A stretch of 64,000 nt of DNA from Terebella lapidaria (taxonomy: Eukaryota > Annelida > Polychaeta > Terebellida > Terebellidae): NCBI GenBank assembly GCA_949152475.1, contig OX424555.1, forward strand, positions 72,555,499 to 72,619,498, written 5' to 3'. A program made the translations under genes and the position numbers. Positions 32,639-43,910 of the stretch are shown here, in pieces (within the stretch, counting starts at the first letter, position 1; each line of letters starts with the position of its first letter). The notes under the pieces were generated by a model. The model made no database searches. It was not told the DNA's origin and saw only the letters and a program-made list of their open reading frames with translations.

Positions 32639-33922
32639 TGGTGGTGGCTCTCGTATTTCGGGGACCTTTTGATACCGAGGGCATGCCAGTTCTGGCAAGA
32701 CTGCCTCATGGTAGAAGTGCTTCAACCTGGGAAGCATGACCTCGGACCACATGTCATCGTCCCTTTGAACCCTCTCTACAAATCTATCATATGGATTCAC
32801 TCGGCGGAACATAATGTCACACCATGAGGTTCCATATAACTGCATTTGTCCTTGAATCTGATAGAAGAATGCATGGTTCCTTTTCAAAGAGAGGTTACCA
32901 CCAGGAGCCAGACCTACGGGAAACTGCCGGTTGAGACGAGCTGCTTCGGCGATGAGCGAGCTGCTGTTCAGCAGGACGTGCTTGACCTCCAGCAAGCCTG
33001 CAACACCATCCTCAGAAACCAGCCTGTCAGCACTCGCAGCAAGGAACGGTAATTCCTTGTGGATGGCTAGGCCAGATTCTTCAAGTGTCACAACCTTGCC
33101 TTCAGCCTCCTTCAGTTGCTTGTACTCCAGGGCTGCGTAACGCTCCTGATTGCTACCCAGGCGAGTGAATTTGTTGCCACGGAACTGAGTGTACAGAAGC
33201 TGCCGTACTAGAGGCCCCTGGGGTGTGGAAGTCCTGCGGCACACCACCTTACCAAAGTTAGAGGCCGTCAGCCTCTTGCGCCGCTCTTCATACCACCGCT
33301 CGTTTGAGCTCTGACCTCTGGTCTCCACCTCTATCTTACCAGCTGCTGCCGCAGTAACTTTCACGTGAGTCTCATAGTACAACTTTTTCTGTACCTCCAG
33401 TTCCTGTGGACTTACATCCGGTACGACCTGGGAACTCTCAGGACCATACGACAGCCTAGCCTTCTTGGACGTCATCTGAACCTGCCTGGAGCGCTTGCGC
33501 TTGTGGGCTCTCCCATGCACCTCTGGACGTCTCTTGGAAGCAGCTGTCCCAACCCGGCGCAACAACACCTTACGGGTGTGATCCCAGAAATGAAACCCAG
33601 CACGCCTGCCAGTACAGGACTCATAGCACCTTGGCCCCCAAGAGACACCTAAATTCTTTCGCAACGCCGCACCATAGCACCTGGTGCCCCAAGAACCTTT
33701 CTGACACCTGTTGATGACCTTACCACCATCAAACTTTGACCTCAAAGCCATCCACGACTCCACCACATTGGTGGTAAAGTTATTGATGAGGGCAGATGAC
33801 TTCTTGGCAAGGCGATCCAGGATGGGCATAACATCAGACACCAACTCAGTGTGTATTTCCCCAGTGGATGGCAAGCGACACGTGCCTCCTCCTCCTCCTC
33901 CTCCTTGGAACCTTCCAGCCAC
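32639..33922 (-). CDS. Exon 1, 3' part: YqaJ-like (PD-(D/E)XK) nuclease domain
   Basis: The reading frame starts without an ATG (GTG at 33922) because it is the downstream half of a frameshifted exon. Residues 15-95 (HTELVSDVMPILDRL, then KFDGGKVINRCQKGSW) belong to the end of the Mutator-like region. A nuclear-localisation-like basic stretch, KRRPEVHGRAHKRKRSR, lies near 130-146. The YqaJ domain follows: W..RRKRLTASNFG near 210-224, E near 260 (NQERYAALEY), D near 299 (AASADRLV), the E-x-K pair in LLEVKH near 311-315 and the Q motif FYQIQGQMQLYG near 353-364. This is the order of catalytic residues in lambda-exonuclease/YqaJ-type recombinase nucleases. Exon 1 ends at 32639, with the intron (GTGTGT) starting at 32638. 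Continued reading past it gives only hydrophobic junk, supporting the donor. Confidence 0.75.
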
Positions 33923-35424
33923 AGACTGACTGGAAACACACTGTCTGAGACATCACCATCCACTGGGGAAACATCCTGCAAATCAATGGGTAGAGCACCC
34001 GTAGCTTTACCGGCAGACCGCTTTTTACAGAAGTCGGAGCAGTTCGAGTGATTGCCAAGGACATGATGAATGCTATTCCTTATGTCCTTGGCCAGCAACC
34101 GAACAGCTTGTAACCTGTCAGGCATGCCAGACCGTATCCTGATGGCACACCTGACACCAGACACCAGGCGGATGCGCTGCTGCTTCGACAAACCATGTCG
34201 GCCTTTGTACTTGGGGTTATCCTCAACAAGTTTCTCTAAGGAACCCCGCAAACACTTGCAAGCATGATCTGCACATTCCTGTTTCACCAGGTGCTTGCAC
34301 CACAAAGGCCCTTTCTCCTGTAGGGTAGCCAGTACGGAGCTGTCACCATCTGCGATGAGTCTCATGTACCGCAACCCATACTTACCTTCACAGCACTGGA
34401 AGCCTTCCAGGATAATGTCAGCCTCCATAGCCTGACTGCTCTCCTGCCAGTTCTTGAAACACTCGTGCTTCGGAGCTTCCCTGCTGTCACTGTCTGCAAG
34501 TGTACATACCTGGCATGTTTTGTTGCGAATGCCAACATGCAAGAGCCGACCAGTGGCAGCACCCACAATGATGGCCACGCCTCCAAGTGCATTGTAAGAA
34601 TGTTTGTGACTTCGCTTAGACCAACCACCGTCAGCGAGGACAGTGACGGCTGGCACCCCTTCATGGAAATCACCTCTCTCTATAGCAAGCTCCTTCTCTA
34701 GGCGGGCTGCTTCAGTCATTTCAGCACTGAGCAACTCCTCCCACTGCTTGCCTATCGCTGACTCCAGCTTCGTGAATGTGTCTGACGACATACCTGGCAT
34801 ACCGAGTGTAGCACAAAGTTCAGCGAGCTGCGAACAACCACCTCCAGTTACTACCTGACCCCACGCAGCTCGAACATTCACATCATATGCCCTTTGAGCA
34901 CCTACCTGAACCAGCTCAGAGCTATGCATGGACATCACCTTCTGACACCCCTGACACCTTACCTGCAACAAGGACGCCAGACCCTTACGTCCTACCTCGC
35001 CCAAGAACGAGACCGGTAATCCCCCAATGGCCACCACACCCTGGCAAGGTGCACATGCGACACAGTGTGACACGACACTGACCAAATTAGTGCCAAGTAT
35101 TGACAAGTCAACAAGGCGATACCCCTCACGATGACCAGATGCAGTCAGTGCTGAGGTCTTCACAAAGGTGCAACGCAGAGAAGACCCCCTTTTCTCAATG
35201 CGGTACGTGGCACGAGGCATGGGAACACGACTTGTCTCCTCCTTCGAGAAGCGCCAGCGCAAGCCAGGGCCAACTGTACACCTGTACTGCTGTACCACAT
35301 TTGAGGTAGGTGTGGGAGCCTTCCGTTTGTGAAGAAGCCGTTTGTACCTGTGCAAAAAACGGGAATGACACAGAGCACGTGACTGAAATCCTGTGGCCCG
35401 TCCAAACCTGGCCAAGCGACCCAT
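33742..35424 (-). CDS. Exon 1, 5' part: Mutator-like transposase domain protein
   Basis: A true ATG at 35422-35424 is preceded by an acceptor-like TTGTTATTTCAG ending about 14 bases upstream, so a 5'-UTR exon is likely. The frame is open for 560 codons, of which about 510 are meaningful. Cys clusters HCVACAPC (about 120-127) and RCQGCQK (about 156-162) suggest zinc binding. The metazoan Mutator-like transposase signature follows: VPAVTVLADGGWSKR (257-271), GIRNKTCQVC (298-307), QAMEADI (331-337), RLIADGDSSV (355-364), then HACKCLRGSLEK and NHSNCSDFC (458-466). D265 and D359/D361 are candidate catalytic acids. The frame fails after a Glu run coded by a GGA/GAG tract (about 33870-33905), and the conserved sequence continues one frame over. 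The copy is thus frameshifted or misassembled there. It could be a transposon gene or a domesticated one; introns and the Tudor-like tail favour a gene-like unit. Confidence 0.75.
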   Translation of the reverse strand: MGRLARFGRATGFQSRALCHSRFLHRYKRLLHKRKAPTPTSNVVQQYRCTVGPGLRWRFSKEETSRVPMPRATYRIEKRGSSLRCTFVKTSALTASGHREGYRLVDLSILGTNLVSVVSHCVACAPCQGVVAIGGLPVSFLGEVGRKGLASLLQVRCQGCQKVMSMHSSELVQVGAQRAYDVNVRAAWGQVVTGGGCSQLAELCATLGMPGMSSDTFTKLESAIGKQWEELLSAEMTEAARLEKELAIERGDFHEGVPAVTVLADGGWSKRSHKHSYNALGGVAIIVGAATGRLLHVGIRNKTCQVCTLADSDSREAPKHECFKNWQESSQAMEADIILEGFQCCEGKYGLRYMRLIADGDSSVLATLQEKGPLWCKHLVKQECADHACKCLRGSLEKLVEDNPKYKGRHGLSKQQRIRLVSGVRCAIRIRSGMPDRLQAVRLLAKDIRNSIHHVLGNHSNCSDFCKKRSAGKATGALPIDLQDVSPVDGDVSDSVFPVSLWLEGSKEEEEEEARVACHPLGKYTLSWCLMLCPSWIALPRSHLPSSITLPPMWWSRGWL

Positions 35425-36727
35425 ATTGTATCCTCAACTGAAATAACAAGGAAATAGGTCTTGACAAATGGAAACAGTATTCTAAAGGCAATCTGCTAGT
35501 ATAAACACTTAAGAACTAGACATACGCTTTCAACAATATACCAATATAACTACATGAACACAATATCACGACGTTTTCTTGCACAACTACACAAGAGCAA
35601 GTGTAGCAATGTGTACTAAATCACATCAAAATATAGTTGAGATACGACAATATACAGCAGATCCAAAAAGCACTGTAATAATAACAGCACTGAACAGTGT
35701 AATAATATTAGCCAACTACAAGTCACGTGTATTATGAATTGATAGTATGCTTCAATATGAAACAATTACACAAACAGAAGTTCTAGTATAGCACCGAAAT
35801 GTAAACCGGCAAAGGTATATCAATTGTTGCACCCGATTTTGATGTCCTTTATATTTTGCTACAGATATATCAACATGCACTATGAATCAAAGATCAGTAT
35901 TATTTGGCACATAAAAGCACAAGTGTGACGTAATACGCTGATATGAAATGTCACTTGATTTATTTATATATGTAAATATTTATCTCAAGCCTTAGGCACA
36001 CCTATTTTTCATGCCACAATCAATATATAATTCGAAAATCAGTCTGAAATTCCTTGCAGTGAAATGCAATACCAGTGATACACAGATCACTGTCAATGAA
36101 ATCGTCTACTCAAGATCAATTAAAGTGAAGCAAGTATATATAATTTGCAAGATACTGACAAGATGAAATGAGGAGCTTTCAGGAACAGAAAGTGATTTCA
36201 ATATTTTTAAGTGCTTAGTGCTGAAATCATTTCACAAATATAATGAAGAAATATTATGTGCACGCACCAACCCACAGTGATCACTATATATTAAAGACAA
36301 TTGTCAATATTTGCAGATTATCTGAGAAATAATGTACAGCGGGTGTCAGGCACCCTACCGATACTAATAGCTAAAATGATGAGGGCCAAGTGGGTTTCAG
36401 CAACTGGGATACAGCAATACTCACCACAAAAGGGGCACAGGAAACACAGAATTTACGTATATATTAAATTACACCTCAACTCTCTGTGAAATACCATGCA
36501 CACTTCACCAGATTTCAGCGACAATTGCAAGTGTATTGAACCTGAAATTTAGAGTGACTGCGCAAATGTAAATTCCAGTGAAGGAGAACTCAGGATCTAG
36601 ACAAAATGGCCTAAAGCACACCACACCAGGTCTACACACTCTTACCACAAGGACAGTATGCTTAGGTTGACTTAAAAACCACTGAACATGTAATACAATA
36701 TGTAATAAGCCAGGCTTTTGCCTCACA
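35425..36727. other. Upstream region of the Mutator/YqaJ gene; non-coding
   Basis: AT-rich DNA presumably containing a 5' intron of the minus-strand gene. No terminal inverted repeat marking a transposon end was recognised. On the plus strand an acceptor-like 'cttttgcctcacag' ends at 36728, where the next duplication starts. Confidence 0.4.
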
Positions 36728-37828
36728 GCACAAGAACAATTCAAAACATGTGCTTCCACAAAGCCAAAAAAGATGGTAGATCACATGACTACCTGCAAAT
36801 CTCCCCCTGTATGGGATTTCCAAAGAAATATTTAGAAGATGTGAAATATTTGAATCTGTTAGTGTCAGACACCTTTGTGTCAAACTTGAAATGATATGTA
36901 TTGAATGAGATCTAATAATTAAATGTATAGCCAATTCTCACATAATGACAAGAACATTGAAGCATGTGCTTCATCCAAATGTAAACAAGTGATGACTATG
37001 TTCCTGGGCCTGGATGATAGGCTGTGAACATACTGTATATGACATGTCATGGTGGGGATATCTACATCAATAATGACATTAATGTATTGGGGAAGCATGC
37101 ATGTATTAAAATGTAATATTATGGCTTCCAATTTGAACGCATGTAAAGAATGCATCTCATTTTCTGTAGCACTGTCACTGCAATGATCGACAATATGAAG
37201 AAGCGAAGGGTTAACATGATGAATGTCATGAATTGCTGACATACGGGTGGTCATGGCGATCGTGTCATGCATGGCTTAACTGTCCAAAACATGCTACCAA
37301 TGTCCATGCGATACAAGCGATCTACCTGCGATCGGACAAATACAACGCTTTGTCGGCAATCACTATGTCCGAATGAATAAACTTACATCCCAAATAAAGC
37401 GGGAAGCACGTGAAATGTTAAGATAAACCAATTTTTTTTTTCGAACAAATTCAGCAGACCAGTGGCAGTCAGTGCATGTACTTCCGGCGACTAGCGGTTA
37501 CGGAAGCCGTCAAGGGACAGTTATTCCGCATGAAAATAACACCGTATTTGCTTTTCTGAAAGTAAAGTTTGTGCGATACGAATGCATTTTTAGCCATTCA
37601 AATCGATTTGCAATACTTCCAAAATAACAGAAACACCGTAACATTAGTCTTTAGCTTAGAACCTAAAAAGAACATGGTTGGCGTAGGAATATGTGTGCAG
37701 TGATATGTCTGCGAAGAAGAAGGCATCACGGTAGCTGTCAAAAAACGGACAGAAATTTTTTGCCACGTTTAAGTATCATCAACGGTTATGAAGTCGATGA
37801 CAGTTGTCCCTGTTGTATCCTTACCATA
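36728..37828. repeat. 1.1-kb tandem duplication, copy 1
   Basis: It matches 37847-38947 at a constant offset of 1119 bp. I noticed only one substitution (in 'ctacatcaataa' versus 'ctacatccataa'). The unit contains a CpG-bearing block with ACTTCCGGCG at about 37489-37498 and, on the plus strand, a short ATG frame (MSAKKKASR) at about 37708. The biological content is unclear. Confidence 0.9.
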
Positions 37829-37846
37829 AGAACACCATTAGGTATG

Positions 37847-38947
37847 GCACAAGAACAATTCAAAACATGTGCTTCCACAAAGCCAAAAAAGATGGTAGAT
37901 CACATGACTACCTGCAAATCTCCCCCTGTATGGGATTTCCAAAGAAATATTTAGAAGATGTGAAATATTTGAATCTGTTAGTGTCAGACACCTTTGTGTC
38001 AAACTTGAAATGATATGTATTGAATGAGATCTAATAATTAAATGTATAGCCAATTCTCACATAATGACAAGAACATTGAAGCATGTGCTTCATCCAAATG
38101 TAAACAAGTGATGACTATGTTCCTGGGCCTGGATGATAGGCTGTGAACATACTGTATATGACATGTCATGGTGGGGATATCTACATCCATAATGACATTA
38201 ATGTATTGGGGAAGCATGCATGTATTAAAATGTAATATTATGGCTTCCAATTTGAACGCATGTAAAGAATGCATCTCATTTTCTGTAGCACTGTCACTGC
38301 AATGATCGACAATATGAAGAAGCGAAGGGTTAACATGATGAATGTCATGAATTGCTGACATACGGGTGGTCATGGCGATCGTGTCATGCATGGCTTAACT
38401 GTCCAAAACATGCTACCAATGTCCATGCGATACAAGCGATCTACCTGCGATCGGACAAATACAACGCTTTGTCGGCAATCACTATGTCCGAATGAATAAA
38501 CTTACATCCCAAATAAAGCGGGAAGCACGTGAAATGTTAAGATAAACCAATTTTTTTTTTCGAACAAATTCAGCAGACCAGTGGCAGTCAGTGCATGTAC
38601 TTCCGGCGACTAGCGGTTACGGAAGCCGTCAAGGGACAGTTATTCCGCATGAAAATAACACCGTATTTGCTTTTCTGAAAGTAAAGTTTGTGCGATACGA
38701 ATGCATTTTTAGCCATTCAAATCGATTTGCAATACTTCCAAAATAACAGAAACACCGTAACATTAGTCTTTAGCTTAGAACCTAAAAAGAACATGGTTGG
38801 CGTAGGAATATGTGTGCAGTGATATGTCTGCGAAGAAGAAGGCATCACGGTAGCTGTCAAAAAACGGACAGAAATTTTTTGCCACGTTTAAGTATCATCA
38901 ACGGTTATGAAGTCGATGACAGTTGTCCCTGTTGTATCCTTACCATA
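37847..38947. repeat. 1.1-kb tandem duplication, copy 2
   Basis: Direct copy of 36728-37828. The two copies are separated by 18 bases (37829-37846) not seen at the outer edge of either copy, resembling filler DNA at a duplication junction. Open frames spanning the junction are created by it and are not evidence for a gene. Confidence 0.9.
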
Positions 38948-39429
38948 TGAATATGTATTTGCACTGGTTTTTGTGGACATCGCAAACAATCCTTTCACAT
39001 AATTCCCGACAGTCGACCAATGTTTACATTGTCAGGCCCAGCACTGTTTTTTTCCAACATGGCGATGTCCATGTTCAACATGTACCAGAATTTAATCGGA
39101 TAGCATCTGCTTTTAAATACAATGATACAAGATTCCATTTCTCGGAGGGTCTACATTGTTTTGTGAGGTAACTTATACCGTGGAATTGCATATATTTCGT
39201 TCGGCTATTTCCATGCAATATGTACCAAAAATATGTGTTGTTAAAAATTTATTTTTGGGTGCATATTTGGTCAGCTTCAGAGCGGTCAATAATTAATGAA
39301 TATGTAACTGCCATAATTGCTGTAAAGATCATATTGGACTACAAATTGGGTACCCCTTGCAGCTCTGCTAATAGAACCCAACCCTCCCCTTGGGACACCC
39401 AAAGTCAATGTCGGCCATGACTGCTCCAC
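38948..39429. other. Non-coding stretch, nothing recognised
   Basis: AT-rich DNA between the duplication and the next family A block. There is no open frame above 82 codons and no motif I can name. Confidence 0.5.
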
Positions 39430-40711
39430 TCGTTCTGACCCTTAAGAATATTTTCCAAATCACGGATAGCAAAGATATCCACATGAACGAATTCTAATTC
39501 GTGAACTAATGAATGCTTCACTGATAGTAACTTGACACAATCTGGCTGCAAGTCTTCCATGGTTCCTGTTGTTTGCTGAGCACAGCGCACTTGAGGTTGA
39601 CTTCTGCTGGAGAGTCGGTACTTATACTGGAAGATAAATGCTGCAGAATGATGTGTTGATGAATGGGTGTAGGACTGAGATGCATTTGTCTGTCCAAAAT
39701 CTGATGATCATGATTTTGTAACAACGATCCACATGCACAAGTATATGTAAAAGTACACAAAAGTACACAATTAGTGCCTAATTGCTGAAAAATTGTGAAA
39801 TGTAGCCTAGCACATGCAAATACAGGCATAGAACCCGTGAAAAATAACCATGGAACAAACTCGATACCGAGAATATCATTATACCAGATCTAAATCACTC
39901 GATAGAGCCCAGTTATTTGCATATCGTCAGCAAACACCGATACCACGTCAAGGGCTGTGTTCGGTATTTCCTAAGATCACCATACATCATAGACCCCAGA
40001 TTCTCAGGAGTTTCCAGGATATTGTATCAATAATGCCTCCTGAGTCACTTGGAGGATATTGGATTAATGCAGCATCGGCGAATAGGGTTATATATCAGTT
40101 CTTACAAATCTGAATCAATTGACGAAGCAATTGTACAATTTGTGACCAATCTAACGAACCTTCCTCGCATTAACTACTGGAACATTCCATAAATCCATGA
40201 TAGTTGTATAGTGAGTGGCAACTACTGTCTGGCAACATGCTGTTGATTGCCTGAGCAAAGCAGTCGCAATCAGATATCATAATGTTTCACTATTGGAGGT
40301 TCTCCTAATGGAAGATAGATGACAAGAGATTTTGTTCAGCTGACAGAACATAAATTACCCAAACGTACACGTTATTGCTGAATCATTTGCTGTTCGCCAA
40401 CAATGTAGCATTTATCATTGTGTCTAGCATGGCATGTGTGTGTTTATGAAAAGTTTTTCTGGGATATTATATTTTCATTGCATGGTTGTTGAAAACAGAG
40501 TAACACTTTGCGTTGCTCCAATAATAACCTCACCATTGCATACCTTATGGTGCCTTTTCTGAGAGGAATATTATTCTAACATCATTTCATACAAGGTATA
40601 TAAACTTGTGACACAGGGAAACATGTCACTATAGGGAGTTGTAAAATGTCCGGTGTTTATGTTCAATGTAGCATCACTTGTCCAATGGGGAACTAAATGT
40701 TTTGTTTGCAA
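39430..40711 (+). repeat. Family A dispersed repeat (plus copy)
   Basis: It runs colinearly with 49815-50930: 'aagaatattttccaaa', 'cttgacacaatctggctgcaag', 'cttgaggttgac', 'gatattggattaatgcagcatcgg', 'gccaacaatgtagcatttatc', then 'gtaacactttgcgttgctcc' and 'aaatgttttgtttg'. It is cut at about 40711 by a LINE. Confidence 0.75.
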
Positions 40712-42588
40712 AAAAATGCCGTGACGTGAACAAACTTATGAAACAGACACGTGTGGCATTCTACTCTGATAAGATCGCCACCTGTGGCCATGACCAGAAG
40801 GCTTTGTACAGAATATCCAAGTTTCTGCTCGGTAGCAACACCAACTCCCCTCTCCCAAATGAGTCTCAGGACAGCAATCTTACCGAAGTCTTCAGTGATT
40901 TCTTTAGCCAAAAAATTGCCACAATCCGAGAAGGTCTCGTGGAGGGCAACCCGCAGTGCCACGAAGTGCAACCAAAACCGTCTCATACATTAGTACCCCA
41001 GCTGAGCACCTTCGCGTCAGCTACTCTTGACGAGGTTATGACAATAATCGCGAAGTCACCACCTAAATCATGCAACCTTGACCCAATTCCAACATCTCTT
41101 GTTAAGGCATGCTCTGAAGAAGTGGCACCGATCATCACCAAAATAATCAACAAGTCATTGTCTGAAAGCACTGTTCCAACATCCCTCAAGTGTGCTCACA
41201 TACGACCAGTACTCAAGAAAACCGGGATGGATCATCAAACACTACAGAATTATAGACCAGTCTCCAACCTACCATACATTTCAAAGCTGCTTGAAAAAGT
41301 AATTGACATCCGCTTGGAGAAACACCTTACTGACCACAATTTACACAGCCACCATCAGTCTGCATACCGTAAGCTGCATTCAACAGAAACTGCCCTGCTA
41401 AAAGTGATGAATGACATCCTTGCGGCTCTGGACAGTGGTGCCATCTCGGTACTGATTATGCTGGATCTGTCGGCAGCGTTCGACACGCTTGACCACAGAG
41501 CTCTATCAGATCGTATGGAAACTGTTTTTGGACTGACTGGGGATGCACTGGCATGGATTAACTCATATCTGGGTGATCGCTTCCAATCAGTTCTCGTTAA
41601 TGACAAAGCATCCCACCCTGTACCCCTTCAACATGGTGTTCCTCAAGGATCGGTCTTGGGACCAAAATTCTATAGCATGTTTACCAGACCCCTTGGGGAC
41701 TTGATCGAATCTCATGGCATCAGCCACCACTTCTATGCTGATGACACTCAGGTATATGTGTCTTTTAAGCCGTCTGACCAAGTGTCTCGGGAGCAGACCA
41801 TCCTCAAAGTTCAAAACTGCCTCGAAGATATCCAGGTTTGGATGCGATCTGAAACTGAACTGAACATGGAAAAAACCGAGGTCATCGTCTTCGGGTCCAG
41901 GCACCACTTAAACCAGCTACAGCCTATCACACTCACTGTCGGCAACTGTGTCACCACACCTTCAGAGTCGGTTAAAAACCTTGGTGTCTTCCTTGACCCG
42001 ACACTCAGTATGGAGCAGCAAGTGAACCACGTGTGTCGGTCCACCTATGGTCACCTCAGAAACATAAGCCACATTCGGAAGTACCTTACTACGGAAGCCT
42101 CTAAATCCCTAGTTCAAGGTCTTGTGACATCAAGACTGGACTATTGTAATGTGCTTTTGTCCAGCTTACCAATTACTACACTAAACAAGATGCAGCGCGT
42201 TCAGAATACTGCAGCAAGGATAATATCCAAAACCCCACGACGAGAACACATTACACCTGTCCTCCAGTCGCTGCATTGGCTACCCGTCGCTGTGAGAATC
42301 CAGTACAAGACTCTGGTTCTGACGTACAAGTCCTTGCATGGCCTCGCCCCACTATACATGTCCGGTCTCGTCCAGATGTATCAGCCTCGTAGGTCTCTTC
42401 GGTCGACTGCCTCCCTATCGCTGGTGCGCCCACGATCACGGACAGCTAGGTATGGAGATAGACGGTTCCAAGCTACCTCGGCAAGCCTGTGGAATAATCT
42501 GCCTGAAGATGTTCGTATGTCGAACACACTGAACACTTTTAAAACCAAATTAAAGACATTTCTATTTCGGCAGTATTATGAACTATAA
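40712..42588 (+). CDS. LINE ORF2 fragment: reverse transcriptase
   Basis: About 625 codons uninterrupted to a TAA at 42588. Conserved RT blocks in order: LKCAHIRPVLKK, LQNYRPVSNLPYISKLLEK, HQSAYRKLHSTETALL, LIMLDLSAAFDTLDH (with the first catalytic Asp), VPLQHGVPQGSVLGP, then HHFYADDTQVYVSF with the catalytic YADD, and KNLGVFLD. The post-RT region has the familiar YCNVLLSSLP, MQRVQNTAARII and LHWLPVAVRI motifs of the CR1/L2/Jockey group. The first in-frame ATG at 40678 lies in flanking repeat DNA and is not the natural start; the APE endonuclease half is absent. The lack of stops in about 1.9 kb suggests recent insertion. It cannot move by itself, as it lacks the endonuclease. Confidence 0.92.
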
Positions 42589-42721
42589 CATTATTCTATC
42601 AAGTTACTTTCAAAACCATGTATGTTTACAACTCCATGTATTTTCATCACGTGTACAGCGCCTTTGAACACTCATTTGTGATAAGGGCGCTATATAAATG
42701 TGGTCAATAATAATAATAAAA
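40712..42721 (+). mobile_element. 5'-truncated CR1/L2-like LINE
   Basis: Family A sequence stops at 'gttttgtttgcaaa' and LINE coding begins. The 3' end carries GTGTACAGCGCC, GGCGCTATATAAATG and an (AAT)n tail at about 42706-42721, a 3'-end style typical of L2/CR1-group LINEs. The endonuclease domain and 5' end are missing. The DNA after the tail is not family A but a repeat also seen at 54500-54720, so the insertion left no simple target duplication I could identify. Confidence 0.85.
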
Positions 42722-43205
42722 TCCGTGTCACGACAAGCATGTTGAGTAATATCTAGGCATAACTGAAAAATTACAATATTGTTGTGCATATGCACAGGAT
42801 ATATGACATGAGATGACTATCCTAAGGCCCGGTCATACAGCCGAAAACGCATGAATGACGTAAAAAATTTGGTGAAGATTTGGTTGTGCGTGATTGTTAG
42901 TGGAGAATTTGACCATTTTTTGCTGATTTACGTGATGAAAAATCCCCGATGAATTGCGCAAGAACTACAGGAATGTCACGTACAAATCACTAACAAAGCA
43001 CGCACTTCAGCGCAAATCAGATTTTTAAAAATGATTTCAAGTGATTGCCAGTGATTTTAAGTGAAATATACGTGTTACTAGTGCGGAACATGTGTGATAT
43101 GTCTGTTATTCTTCAGTGAAAAGTCTTCGATAAAACGCGATAGCGGCAACACTTTCGCGAACAATCACTAATATTCTGTACATATTTCGCGCATTGTCCA
43201 CGTAA

Positions 43206-43315
43206 CACCCCCTGTTCGCGGCACAGCGGTAAGTAAATTTTTGACGTTATCGGTTCTAAATTCTTGACGTGATGCGCAATATTCTTGACGTTATGTGCGA
43301 AATTCTTGACGATAT
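43206..43315 (+). repeat. Left TIR of the inner element
   Basis: 110 bp, identical to the inverse of 45222-45331. It contains four iterations of TT(C/T)TTGACG at about 21-23 bp spacing. Confidence 0.92.
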
Positions 43316-43810
43316 ACTTTTGTGTAGCCACAGAAAGGACAATTGAGTACGTTTAATAATGAAATAAACCTGATATGGAACAATTAATATCGTGATAGTT
43401 ATGCGCACAGTACACAGATACTATATATATCTTGATATGTAGTCCAACTGTGGATTCAAGCACCATTGTAAGTAATATACAATGGGCGTTCGATGGTTAA
43501 CTCTAAATATTGTTCTCCAGCTATTGAAAAGGCGCAAAACCCGGTCAATAAGTATATGTAATGACTATTTGATTCATCAGTAGTTTGTACAATGATGTTA
43601 CATACGGAAAAAAGTGGTTATTAATAGGGAAACCTATGCATCCCCAATTTTGCACGGCGTTAAATTATTGACGTTATGATTACACAAGTTAATCATTCTT
43701 GACGTTATATCACAGAGAAGTTGACGATATTGTTTTGTTTTTATTTAAAGAAAAAACATGTTTATAAAAGAAAGAAAAATGTAATAATAGTATAAAATGT
43801 ATTATTGATA

Positions 43811-43910
43811 AGTATTTAATATATGTTGACGTTTAACCTGTTATAAGGCGTCATGGTGCTAGTATTTAATATATGTTGACGTTTAACCTGTTATGAAGCG
43901 TCATGGTGCT
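43811..43910. repeat. 50-bp direct duplication inside the inner element
   Basis: Two adjacent 50-bp units (43811-43860 and 43861-43910) with 'atatgttgacgtttaacctg', differing at two bases. Each carries another TTGACGTT box. Confidence 0.92.

Noticed and set aside
37691..37954. 87-codon frame with CPCC and a C..H..C pattern
   Set aside because: It spans the junction of the tandem duplication and its filler, so it did not exist before the duplication.
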